Shown: piece by piece, positions 32,389 through 43,100 of the stretch | Layout of the letters: each line of letters opens with the position of its first letter | Position numbering within the stretch: position 1 is the stretch's first letter | Assembly (NCBI GenBank): GCA_019915015.1 | Contig: JAHBBC010000008.1 | Location: 434,001-498,000, forward strand | Direction: 5' to 3' | Source of the DNA: Auriscalpium vulgare | Lineage: Eukaryota > Basidiomycota > Agaricomycetes > Russulales > Auriscalpiaceae | Length of the DNA stretch: 64,000 bases | Notes under the pieces: model-generated | Databases searched by the model: none | What the model saw: only the letters and a program-made list of their open reading frames with translations | What the model was told of the DNA's origin: nothing | Position numbers and translations under genes: made by a program

Positions 32389-35236
32389 CTATGCCTTCTT
32401 CTTCTCTTTCTTTGAAGCCCGGCTTTCTTCTTCAAGTTCCTATAGCAAGCGCGTCAGGACAGCTGCTGAGCGAGCGAATGCGACGAACCGAGCGGGTTGC
32501 CTCGTCTATGGCACTAAAGGCCTTCTGAAATTCGTCGTTCGTCATCTTTGAGTTGACTAGCTTGCAGCGTTTCATGTACAGATTCCTAAGTGTGATCGCT
32601 TCAGTTGTGCGGACCAACGACTGACACACAGCCTGAGCTCACCGAATAGTTGAGGAAACGCCAGGTTTGATGACTTTATCGCCCAATGCGGGAACCACTT
32701 TTGCTGGTGTGGATTTCACAGCTGTCGCACTCGAAGCAGTTGATGGAGCGTTGCCTGATGCGTAGAGTTAGATTGTAAGCGGACAGAGACTGTTGCATAC
32801 CCTGTGCTGTCTTCTTAAGTGGCTTTGCTGGCATGAAGCGGACGATTGAGTTTGTGTCCTTGTCGGGGAAAAGGCCCGTGCTGTTCGGCCGCAGCAGGCA
32901 AACACAGAGATGGTGCGCACATAATAAGTGTATTAGCAACAAGAGAGACATAATGGTTACACAGGACTCACATGGGATTGACGATCTGTACCAGTGCGCG
33001 CGCCGTGCTAGTCAGACATGCTCGACGTGTCTGATTGACAAGTACTCACTTTGATACTTTTTTTGGCGGCAGGGTTGGCAGATACAGGCGGTGCATTGGT
33101 TGTTGGGACGATATCCGCATTGGAGGGAACGGTGATCGGGGTACATGGCCTAGAGATGTTATCGTCAACAGAAGCAACCGGGCCGCCGTCGCTCGTTGTT
33201 GCCGTGCCACTGGTTGCGGCCGCAGGGAAAGGTTCAGCGGGAACAGATAAGCCTGAGAAAGACGTGGCGCCGCTCGAGGGAGAGTCTGCCGGCACGGAAG
33301 AAGGAGCTGCGCCGCTCAAGAGAGAGGAAGGAGCTGCGCCGCTCGAGGGAGACTCGGAGTCTGTGCGCATGGACGAGGGAGCTGCGCCGCCCGACAGAGA
33401 GGAAGAAGCCGCGCCGCTCGAGGGAGAGTCTGCGGGCACGGAAGAAGGAGCTGCGCCGCTCAAGAGAGAGGAAGGAGCTGCGCCGCTCAAGGAAGGAGCT
33501 GCGCCGCTCGAGGGAGAGTCTGCGGGCATGGACGAGGGAGCTGCGCCGTCCGACAGAGAGGAAGGAGCCGCGCCGCTCGAGGGAGAGTCTGCGGGCATGG
33601 ACAAGGGAGCTGCACCGTCCGACAGAGAGGAAGGAGCCGCGCCGCTCGAGGGAGAGTCTGCGGGCATGGACAAGGGAGCTGCACCGTCCGACAGAGAGGA
33701 AGGAGCCGCGCCGCTCGAGGGAGAGTCTGCGGGCATGGACAAGGGAGCTGCGCCGTCCGACAGAGAGGAAGAAGATTCAGTCGTTGTGACACGCGGCGTG
33801 TCGATGCTGCTGGTGGTGCCAGGCGCAGAGGAAGGTGATGCGCGGATGGAGACGGCCTCAGTCGAGTCGATGACCACCTCTATGTGTTCGGCATTGGTAT
33901 TTGAGGCTGTGGACGTGAATGCTTTGTCAACCGTGCTCAGCAACTTTGCGACGTACCAGCCCGAGTCTTTTTTTTACGAAGCGTATCAGTGTCTGCAACG
34001 TCATCAGCTGGGGCACTCCGCTTGCGACCACGATTTGAGGATGCTTGTTGAGGTTGCAGCGTTGAAGTGGCGACATCCTGCTCCACTTTGGCCTGTTGCT
34101 CGCGCCGCTGACGCGCGAACTGAGAATACTGCAGTGTAGCGAGGTGCTCCACTTTCCACTCGCCATGGCAGAGCTTGAGATACGGTGCAGCGTCGTACAT
34201 AGTGGACTTGAGGATAGACTGAGCCTCGAGAGATGCCTGGCCCCATTTATCGGGTGCAATGTTACGCCTGACAAGCTCTTGAAAGACGTGCCTCAGATTG
34301 CGCCTGAGAAGCTCAACATCATCGCGCTTGAGTTGGGAGCCATCTGCGTACTCGATGAAGGGGAAGCCCTTCGTCGAGGTGGACGCATCACCCTGGCCGA
34401 GCGAAGGCTTGTTCTTGTAAAGGTCTCTGACCTTGATCCAGTCGGACCTATGCCAGAACTTGATGTTCGGTGATGGCTGCGAGGGCGCAAGCGCAGAAGC
34501 CAGCAGCTGAGTAACCGGTGCAGACCCAGGCTCGGAAACCAAAGACTGAGTGCTCTGAGCCCCAGCTAGTCCGTAGCGTGCTGCCATTGAGCTCGAGTCA
34601 CCCTCCGGCAGGTTAAGCGCTGCATTGGGTTGCCGGGACAGCTTGTCGTAGCTTGATCTTGGCGCATATTGTGGGGTCAGTATGCTTCGGGCAATGGAAG
34701 AGTAGGACACGTACTTCATTAAGCGCATGTCTATGCGCAGTTCATTGACCTCCGTCTTCAGCTTTGTATGCTCTTGTTGGAGGTCCTGGTGCGCTGTAAG
34801 AAGAGTCATCAATGTGGACTCAACGCCTTCTGCATGCTGGGTGACTCGGCTGCCGCTGGACATCCCGATTAGAGGACTTGAGTCTAAGCGGTAGTTGCGC
34901 TACGTCGTAGGCATCAGCATTGGTGGAAATTGTAGCTGCAGCAACACGCACCGTCGTACTACCAAACACAGGTCCTAGTCGCGGCGTTGTAGACCCACTC
35001 GCTGTGTCGTAGTCGTCGTAGTCGTATTGACCAAACGATCCTTGCCTAGCAGAGTGAAGTGATCGTTGCCGAGAGAGCACAGTTGCGTCGCGAGGAGGTC
35101 TCGAGTCAAGGTAGGAAATAGGGGTTCCAGGCTCGGGATCGTCTGAGTGAGCTCGAGCGTAACTGTGAGCCCTGTGAACTTCAGGTGGCAAGGAGAGCTC
35201 CTGCTCTCGATCTATAGCTGAGTATAATGATTCCAT
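32389..35236 (-). CDS. Transposon cargo gene: 803-aa protein with 23-residue repeats
   Basis: Eight exons, 35236-34963, 34883-33957, 33906-33050, 32985-32972 (14 nt), 32880-32801, 32754-32643, 32585-32489 and 32439-32389, total 2412 nt with every phase matching. Residues about 115-200 hold a coiled-coil-like stretch (LQQEHTKLKTEVNELRIDMR). Residues about 230-330 are the most conserved-looking part: KGFPFIEYADGSQLKRDDVE, FQELVRRNIAPDKWGQASLE, and LCHGEWKVEHLATLQYSQFA, a pattern I associate with an expanded family of unnamed mushroom proteins. Next come a basic NRGRKRSAPAD patch, the Ser/Ala/Pro repeats, then a conserved tail (NPITGLFPDKDTNSIVRF ... DEFQKAFSAIDEATRS) ending in a basic coil. DNA binding is a guess from the basic patches. 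It shares a 246-bp intergenic region with the divergent gene at 35483. Confidence 0.75.
33262..33772. repeat. 69-bp tandem repeat inside the 803-aa cargo gene
   Basis: On the plus strand a unit of 69 bp containing GGAGCCGCGCCGCTCGAGG and then GAGTCTGCGGGCATGGACAA is repeated, nearly perfectly in the last four units (about 33490-33770) and less regularly before. On the coding (minus) strand it gives a 23-residue repeat of the type SLSDGAAPLSMPADSPSSGA. Because the unit is a multiple of three and lacks stops, the plus strand is also open for 362 codons. Confidence 0.9.
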
Positions 35237-35482
35237 GTCTGAGTGGAGAGACGTGCGGTGTCTGGGGATGCAGTGAAGATGGGGGAGACGACAAGATGGG
35301 AGGAGACGACAAAATGCGAGTGACGTAGGAAGCCGCGACTTGTCGAATTCCAGAGCACGAGATCATGTGATCGTGCTCTCTGCACTGTGACACGCCCGCG
35401 CCGCGTCTTGTGCTTCTTGCCATCTCCCCACCCTGCCCTCTAGCAGCCTCACCTCCTACAGTACGACAGTTTTATTGCCAAG
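35237..35482. promoter_or_regulatory. Bidirectional promoter region of the cargo gene pair
   Basis: These 246 bp separate the start codons of the two divergent cargo genes. A palindromic CACGAGATCATGTGATCGTG lies at about 35356-35375, roughly mid-way, and could bind a dimeric regulator. Shared control is inferred from the arrangement. Confidence 0.45.
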
Positions 35483-36371
35483 ATGGCTTCTGGAGTGAGT
35501 CATTTTGTTTGCTGCTGCCATAACTTGCTTGCTGATACACCGACAGGACTCCTTGGAGTCTGTCGAAGTCGTCATACAAGGACATGGCACCCTGGACCTG
35601 ATTTTCACGCCGGCATCCGTAGGTGTTGGTACAGTGAGTGAAACGTTCATCATGTCATTATTGGTTATTCTCATGCGCTCTAGCATATCCGCGTGCAGTC
35701 GATTGCAAGCGCATACACCTTGTCGGAATCGTCGCAAGCAGGCTCCCCCCCAGTCCATTTCACCGGTCCTACACCGACAACACCCATCCACCCAGCTACC
35801 AATGCCTCTGCACCAGCAGGAGATGTGGCCCCATCTCCTAGTGCTGCATTGATCGCCCGAGCTGGCGACCGCAGCACCCGATCCCCAAATCCCACTGTGC
35901 TGTCCCCAGTGCCCGATCGCACCAGTCCTCCGCCTAGCAGCCACACGGAGGAATCTACCCCATCGCCTGCTCATTCCACCAACCAATCCCACACGGCTCA
36001 GCCGCTTGTATGCGCGGAATCGACCCGACTTTCCAGCCCCTTCGATGTCGGTGTCACTCAGCTCATGGAGGGCAACTTCAGCCTCCCCGATGTCACCAAC
36101 ATGCCCCTCAGCGTGCGCAGGATCGTTGAGGAGCCGGACGCGGCGTTGGACTGGCGCAGGAGGTCCCCTCTTCCGCGCCTCCAGCTCCATACGCCGGGGA
36201 CGCGTGCGGGCCCATCCAGACGCAGGTGAGTGTGCTATTAGCATAGACCGTTTACTGGTTTGCCTGACACTGTGTTATAGGGACACTGAGCCGGGGCCTT
36301 CGCGCTCAGACGCCGAGTCTCCTTCACCTCTGGCCAAGCGGGCTCGTGTAGACTCGAAGAAAAGGGCATGA
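35483..36371 (+). CDS. Transposon cargo gene: 243-aa Pro/Ser-rich protein
   Basis: Exons 35483-35494 (12 nt), 35547-35633, 35684-36225 and 36281-36371 total 732 nt in phase. The N-terminus is compact: MASGDSLESVEVVIQGHGTL, DLIFTPASVGVGTHIRVQSI. A Pro/Ser/Thr-rich region follows (about residues 50-150), then QLMEGNFSLPDVTNMPLSVR and RRIVEEPDAALDWRRRSPLP, and a basic C-terminus LAKRARVDSKKRA that looks like a nuclear signal. I do not recognise the family. The head-to-head pairing with the 803-aa gene suggests joint action. Confidence 0.7.
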
Positions 36372-36536
36372 AGAAGGGTAAAAATTCTTGTACAACAAAC
36401 ATCATGTAAACTACATGATATGCATCTCGATGAACAAAGACATGCCTTCCTGAAGACTGGTCTGGATCGGTCTGAAAGGAAGTGAGTGCCTCCCCGGTCT
36501 GTCGCGCGCCGTCAGCAAGCTCAACGCACCCGTCAG

Positions 36537-36976
36537 CGAGCCGTCCTGGGCACTACATTGTTCTTTTCAATAACAATAACTACGACGCAAACCAGTGCGT
36601 CGCAGCCTTCGTACGGTGCAGATGGCCGCTGACCGCAGATGGAAACAGGCTGCAGGCGCTGTCGCATCACCTGTGCTACGTCTACTACGCCCGCGCGACC
36701 CGGTCGGTCTCCACCCCCGCCCCTGTGTACTGTAAGCCCCGATCCACCGCTGTCGGCCACGTCGTGTGCTGATGGCCATGCAGATGCCGACGTGCGTATC
36801 GCCGGTTTCTACGGATGCGGGGAACACTAGTACTGACACGCGCCACCCAGCTCGTGTGCGGGCGCGCGGGGCTGTATTTCAAGGACAACCTGGGGTATTC
36901 GGACGTCGCGAGCGACTCGCACGACACTTTCGACCTCAACAGGTGGCGGGAGGGCTTACTGCAGGGTTACGCGTAG
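36537..36976 (+). pseudogene. Argonaute (PIWI domain) C-terminal fragment captured in the transposon
   Basis: Three exon-like pieces, 36537-36731, 36784-36791 (8 nt) and 36851-36976, splice in phase to SRPGHYIVLFNNNNYD, LQALSHHLCYVYYARATRSV, STPAPVYYADLVCGRAGLYF and a stop after LLQGYA. This is the last ~110 residues of an Argonaute PIWI domain (compare the PAPAYYA motif). The position of the last catalytic His of animal Argonaute2 is Asp here, as in many fungal Argonautes. A 27-bp in-frame insertion (about 36596-36622) splits the segment after YDANQ. Nothing of the PAZ, MID or the first catalytic residues is present, so it cannot be a working slicer. Confidence 0.8.
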
Positions 36977-37028
36977 GTTAGGGCAAGGCGGGCGCGGCAG
37001 TCGAGACAACCCTGACCCGCACGCGTCG

Positions 37029-37765
37029 ATGGACAACCCGCTCACTGTCAGTCTTTCAGACCTGAGCAATACGATCCGTACGTGTTCCATTCTGCCTGTC
37101 CTCCTGTGCCGTGCTTACTTCTGCTTGCATACAGCGATGCATGCACTGTTCGGCAAATCTCATCAATCCGCGCGAACGAGACACGCTGTCCATTCCCGCT
37201 CTCTTGCATCTGCCCGGTTCGCGCATGGGGCCGACTCTGACGACGCCATTCACGTTCGACCGGAGCGGAAGGACAAGCGTGGACGCATCGTACCTGGTCG
37301 ATTCGATACAGCGTTTGTGAAGACAGGATCTACTAGTGGTCAAGGCGGTGTGAAAGGTGCGCTGCAGTTCGTTATTTGTTGTGGGATTGATCTAACTTGT
37401 TGCAAGACCTTCGCATTGCACAGGTGCGCGTTGTCTTCCAGCTCTCGAAGACAGCTGTAGACGACCTATTCCTCTCGTCGCGCCCGGCACCACCTCAGCA
37501 CCTTGCCTACATCGAGTGGTTCTCTCCATTCACAGCCTCTCCCGAAGCCAACACCCTCATGTACAAGGTTTCTAGAGCGATGCGAAACGGCCGTCGGTCC
37601 TCTGCTGTCGTGCCCGTCGCTGATTTGGAGCGCAGTGCACACCTGTTTCCGGTGTTTGGACCCTCTGCACCTCGACATTGGACGAGTTTCAATGTTCTGG
37701 AGGAGTGTAACAAATTCAGAGTGTCTCCATTTGTTGATAGGCATACATACATGACGATTTACTAG
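37029..37765 (+). pseudogene. Second transposase-type C-terminal remnant
   Basis: The stretch encodes DNPLTVSLSDLSNTIR, then HVRPERKDKRGRIVPGRFDT, an intron at about 37357-37410, and LRIAQVRVVFQLSK, HLAYIEWFSPFTASPEANTL, MYKVSRAMRNGRRSSAVVPV, RSAHLFPVFGP and TSFNVLEECNKFRVSPFVDR, ending at TAG. From memory this resembles the C-terminal region of other Plavaka-like or KDZ-like transposase proteins of mushrooms. The catalytic part is absent. It lies on the opposite strand to the complete transposase at 40177-43941 and is not a copy of it. Confidence 0.6.
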
Positions 37766-38283
37766 TAAAATATAATGTTATCCATGTAGCGGGCGAAAGA
37801 ACACGAATGCGCGCGAGGAATGGGTTGTTAAGTCGCGTGTCACGTGTACAGTCACACACCTCCTAAGGAGCATTCTGAAGTGGCGGCATCGTCGTTTTAA
37901 TGCACAAAAATCGGCAGGACGACTATTTTACGAATTCTAAGGTCGCTGGGACACTTTCCAGATATTGAGCCTTCTTGTGAGACGTGTCGGGCGACGTCCG
38001 ATGTCTCTGTCACTCCGCATCACGTATGTGACTCAGGCGCTCTCATTGTGACCACATCGGCCACGTCGTTATCACGCTCTTATCTCGGTTTATTCGCCTT
38101 CACAGCCGCCGGATAAATTACTGTGAACCTCACGCTTCCTCACGCTCGGTTCACGCGGGAGGCTTTTCCTGATGTCGGAGTGAACCTCATCCACTCTTAT
38201 GCCTTGCGAACAATTGTGCGTTGCTGTTCCTGCTTCTCTTATCTGCACTCTGCGACAGAGGCTGACAGGTTTTTATTATACAG

Positions 38284-39691
38284 TATTCCATCAACAAGTC
38301 GAAGTGCGCGGCGAGACTGGGCGAACAGTGGGAGCAGCGCGTCGTGTCGGATCTCGACTCCGCGCTGAACAAGTGGTTTGACTCAGTTCCCGATCATCGT
38401 ACGCCGTATGTCTCACCTTATTCACAATCTGCTGATACAGCGTACAGTACGCTGGGACCCGGCTCGCGAGAACACGACGCATTTCCTGCAGTCCGCCGCT
38501 CTGCACGCAGCGTATTACTACGTACAGATCACCATCCACCGCCCGTTCATCCCATCCTTTCGCAAGCCATCGTCTCTCTCCTTCCCGTCGCTTGCGATCT
38601 GCGCAAATGCGGCCCGCGCGTGCAGCCACGTGGTGGACGCGCAGCGTCGCCGGCTCCTGGGCGCATCGTCACCCAGCTTCCAGGTACAGTTATGCTGATC
38701 AAGAATTGTCTCAAGCATGACTGACTACGTCTACAGTTGCCGGCCTTCGTATCGGGCGTGATCCTACTACTCAGTCTGTGGGGTGCGAAGCGCTCTGGTG
38801 TGACGCTCGATGCCATTAGGGAGATGGAAGACGTGAGAAAGTGCATGTTGCTCCTCGAATCAGGCGAAACGCGATGGCCTGTTGCCGGTCGCCTTCGGTG
38901 CGTTCACTCTCCTCCTCACGTTTGTACGCGTGCCTCATACACCCACCCTTTTAGGGATCTTTTGTTCGACCTATCCAACATCGGCGAGCTGCCTCTCTCG
39001 CAAATCAGTCCCCTGACCGCTACGCTCAAGCGCGAGCGCGGAGAAACCTCGTCGCCACGCCCCAGCGATTCGTCCGCGTCCAATGCATCACAACAGGTGC
39101 ACACACCACCCTCGGCTCCCCCTGTCTCGAAGCGCAATATCGCAGGTACACGGCGTGTGTCTGCAGAGACGAAGACGGCGTCCGCAGGTATCTTTGGACT
39201 GCCAACGAAGATGGGCGTGCAGGCGTACGCGGACGCGCTGCTCGTCATCCCGAAGACGCTCGCGGCGAACGGGGGCTTCGACGTGCAGGACGTGCTCGTC
39301 GCGCTGCAGGTGCGTGGTGTGCTGCGCCCCGTGCCCGCGCGTGATCTTATCGTATCGCGTGCTCATGATCGCCGGGATTGCAGGACGAGCAGGCGGACGG
39401 CAACACGGTGGGCATCGATCTGCAGTCCGGCGAGCCGTTCGACCCGACGGTCGAGGGCATCTGGGACAACTACCGCGTCAAGCGCCAGATGCTGCAGTCA
39501 GCGTACGTCCGTCCGCTGATGTGTTATCACCACGTTGTTTTGGCCGCCCGGCTGACCTCCGCCCCCTCCCGCGCGCGATTGCCCTTGTGCCTCGCTCGCT
39601 ACCCAGGTCGGTCATCGCTGTCAACCTGCTGTCGACGGACGAGATCCTGCGAGCCGGGCGCAGCTCGCTCAAGCCGGACGGCGAGCAGTAG
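38284..39691 (+). CDS. In-frame chimera: fungal transcription-factor C-terminus fused to CCT-zeta (CCT6) C-terminus
   Basis: Exons 38284-38398, 38448-38683, 38737-38897, 38955-39309, 39384-39502 and 39607-39691 total 1071 nt (357 codons) with every phase matching and no stop. The first part is a fungal-specific transcription-factor middle-homology domain: [86 protein letters not shown]. After IAGTRRVS and FGLPT the frame passes, at about 39210, into the end of chaperonin subunit zeta: [67 protein letters not shown]. No Zn2Cys6 cluster and no upstream start codon were found; the first exon begins at an acceptor, so expression would need an upstream exon. Confidence 0.8.
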
Positions 39692-40176
39692 GGCGCCGTT
39701 ATCGATGCACAGACGGGAGATCGATGTAGCAGTGACTAGCGCGATCATGCAACAATGATCAAGCACGTACCCTCTGCACGGAGGCGCGTCGGCAGACACG
39801 CCTCCATTCAACCGACAGCGCAGTCAGCACTCGACCACGCAACAGAGATGAAGTAAGTACCGAGGGCCATGCGGAGCCCAACGGACCTGGCGGGCACACC
39901 CAGCGGCGTCAGCGAGGATGTGAGAGTGGGCAGCGGGCACGGTGAGCATACGTACGGGGAGCTGGACGACCCGCCTCGATCCTCGGACTTGCCGCGCAGG
40001 AGGTCGGTGCACATGCCTTGTTCACTTTATGCACCGGGATATTCTCAAAGATTTTGACATAAAGGAGCCTCAGTTCATGACTTACGAGGGTCTTCTTGCA
40101 CCGTATCCATGGAAGCGTGAAGCCTGAGTAGTGATAACGTCTTCTTTCATTTACTTCAAGGCAATCACAATATTTT
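39692..40176 (+). other. About 480 bp without a gene inside the transposon
   Basis: The stretch lies between the chimera and the convergent transposase. Only short frames are open, with no recognisable domain. It may hold the 3' untranslated regions of both. Confidence 0.5.
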
Positions 40177-43100
40177 CTACTCATTATCGGGAACCTCCTC
40201 CACAATGCCGTTCCGGAAGGCCATCTGCAAACCAGGCTTCTCCACCAGCTGGAACTTGTCGCCCTTGGGTCGCATGCCAACAACGGTCAGGATGTCCTGG
40301 ACAGGAATGACCTCCAGGGCATCTAGTCCGTGGTACGTGCATTCCGACAGAGCGCCGCTGGTCCTGTTGAACTTGTGTGCATCTGGAAGGGAAAATATTG
40401 ATACCATAGCCAGGTATTCACCCCGGATGAGTCCCTCGAAGAAATACTGGACCTCCGCAATCCGGTCTTGGCCATTGAATCGCACCTAAATTCGTTTCAG
40501 GTGCAGTTAAGTACGAGCTCAATAAAACATACCGTGACCATGCGTGCAGTCCGTAGTCGCTCTATGGGCTTGAGGGACTCCTTCCACAACGATCTTGCAA
40601 CCTGTCCATTCGGAAGGCGTAGCCTTGCCCACTTCATGATCTTGACTATCTTGATCTCGTTCAGAGGCAATTCTCCGGTCACTGGGCGCCAGCGCTGCCA
40701 GATGAGCTGGCTCTGCCGTGCACTGACTTCTCGACTACATGAGTCACGGGCGCGAAGGAGAACATATCCCACCCCGACATCAACTGCGCCCCTTGGAATG
40801 GTTGTGCGGTTTGGGGCGAGGTCCGGAATCATAGTGTACAAAGCGTTGACCTGAGCAAATCGTAATGCCCGCTGAGAGAGGTTAGCGTACGGCTGGGATG
40901 GCTGTTTTATCTCCGCTCCCAGAAGACCGATGATCCGCTCAAGTGGCCACTGTGTGTAGTTGAGCTCTGGGCCAACTCGCATAGCCTCAGGGACAAGGTG
41001 GGGGAGGGCATGGATACTCTGGAGGCAGAAGTGAAGGCGGGATGGCATGCGCTGATAGTACAGCTCCTCGTACTCCAGATGAAACTCAACAAAGAGAGTG
41101 TGCGCCCGGACCAAGTCAGCTCGAGGGATCTTGTATTGATGAAGAATGCGCATGCCGGCGACGAGCTTGCAGAAGTGCGAGTAGTACGGTTCAGGGAGAA
41201 TGTCTTCAAAGAGCCCAGGTCCCATCGCGAAGATGTAGAGAAGGAACTCCCAGGCCTTGTAGCCACTGGAGATTTTCTCGGCTGGGTTACGTGGAGGGCG
41301 ATCGAATGAGCCAGGAAGATAGGGTGTCGCATCTGCGACCTCCTTGCCGTGTGCTAACCAGACGTCCCCTTGCAGCACCGCCCAGTCCCAGGTGGCCTTG
41401 CTGTCTCCCAGCCCACATTCCATCAGCGCACGCCACAGCTTGAGCAAGAGATCTGGGATATTGAGCCCAGCGAGATGCATGATATCGAATGGGTAGCATG
41501 TTGGTAGGGGGAGTATGCCGTGGGATGGTAAGCCGCTGAATAGACTGGGCTTGCAAATGCCAGTTGCAAGCCGACGCTGATGGTACTGAGTGACGTTCGG
41601 CGACTCTATGACGAATCGAAGATTTCTGCGGTACTCTTCTGGGTCAGGAGGATGGTCAGAGAGAGCTTTGACGTCAATGTCAGGATGGTCGCAGCCCCGG
41701 ACATTGAAATTGTTGGGCTTGAGTAGAGCTGGATAATATGTAGACATGTTGTGTTTGTGCCGGCCTTTGATGGGACAGTAAATTCGACAGCCTCGAGCGC
41801 CATGATGGCAGACCTTCCCATCAAGCTGAGACATCCCGGGGCGGTCGGCAGTGATGAAGAAACAGAAGGGCTTAGACTTGTATGTGCGGTTCAACGCAGC
41901 ATCCCAGATGCCTATGCCTTCTCGCTGAATGGCGGACAGGTGATGAATTGCAGGGAAGTTGAATGAGTCCATTTCCTTGGGGGGATTGGGGCCTGGAAAT
42001 ACGGCACCTGGTATGATGTGCTTGCGTTTGTAGCGGAGGTCGGGGGAGAGGTCGAAGATGACCCAGATGGATATCCAACAGTCTGAAGCCTTGTTGCGAT
42101 AGAGCTGTGCGCCATCCAAGGAGAACATAATGACGATGTCGTCCTCGCCAATGTCGCCGTTGTTATATGCATTGAGATAGTCGGAGCCTTGAATGATGTC
42201 GTCGTAAGTTGAGATGATGCCTTCATTCTCCTCCAGCTCCTGGATAATCTCCTGCGTGCGCGCGTCCCGATAGCGCATGTTCCTAGCACCTTCGGGGCTG
42301 CGGAACTGAGCTTGTAGCGAGAGAGCAAGGGGGATGGTATCAAACTGTCGCCGTGGAACCTTGTTCTGCCCGTTGCTGGCTGCAAGCTTGATGGGGTCAT
42401 AGCGTGGCGCTCCGCACTTGTGGCAGCTCTGCTTGTCGCTCCAGGGTCCAGTATAAGCAATGCAGGAATTGATGCACATGTCGCTGACGATGGGTGTGAG
42501 CCCCGTCACGTCGCTGACGAGGTTCTTGACTTGATAGTGTGAGAGGAGGTTGTCCTCGGGATGCGCTTGTTGGACAGCAGCACAAACGTCTTTGTATGTC
42601 TGCTCAGACGCATTTCCGATGGCAAGGAAAATACGAATGGAGAGGCGATGGCCGACGTCGTCGCCGACAGAGGCGGGAGTCTGTGGGGGGTTTTTGATGC
42701 GTTGCACAGTGGCTGGGTCCAGTCCGCCGTTCGCCAGAGTTGCACTCTTGATGCCATCAACAAAGCGCAGCGCAACCTCGATGTCCTCAATGGCGCTCGT
42801 CTGTGGCTCGTCAGCGTTGTTGGCCATGGGAACACCCTGCTGGATGATAAGGTCGATTGCGTCAACATCGTTGTTGTCGGGCAGGGGATCATTGTGCTGG
42901 ACAGGTGGGGGAGCAGGCTCAGGCAGGGCATTGAAGAGATTGTCGTCCTCGTTAGCCTCTGGCAGCGGATTCGCCTGACTGTCCGGGTCAAAGGCATCTG
43001 CGGCGTTGGGAGGTATGTCGTCTTCATTATTCTCCTGCGGCGCAGTCGCCTGACCGCCTTCGCGAGGTGGCGGAGCGGGGTTGGGCGGTGTGTAGTAGAG

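Noticed and set aside
33051..34139. Long plus-strand open frame of 362 codons
   Set aside because: It is antisense to the spliced 803-aa gene and is long only because the 69-bp repeat is a multiple of three without stops. It has no splice partners and no conserved sequence.
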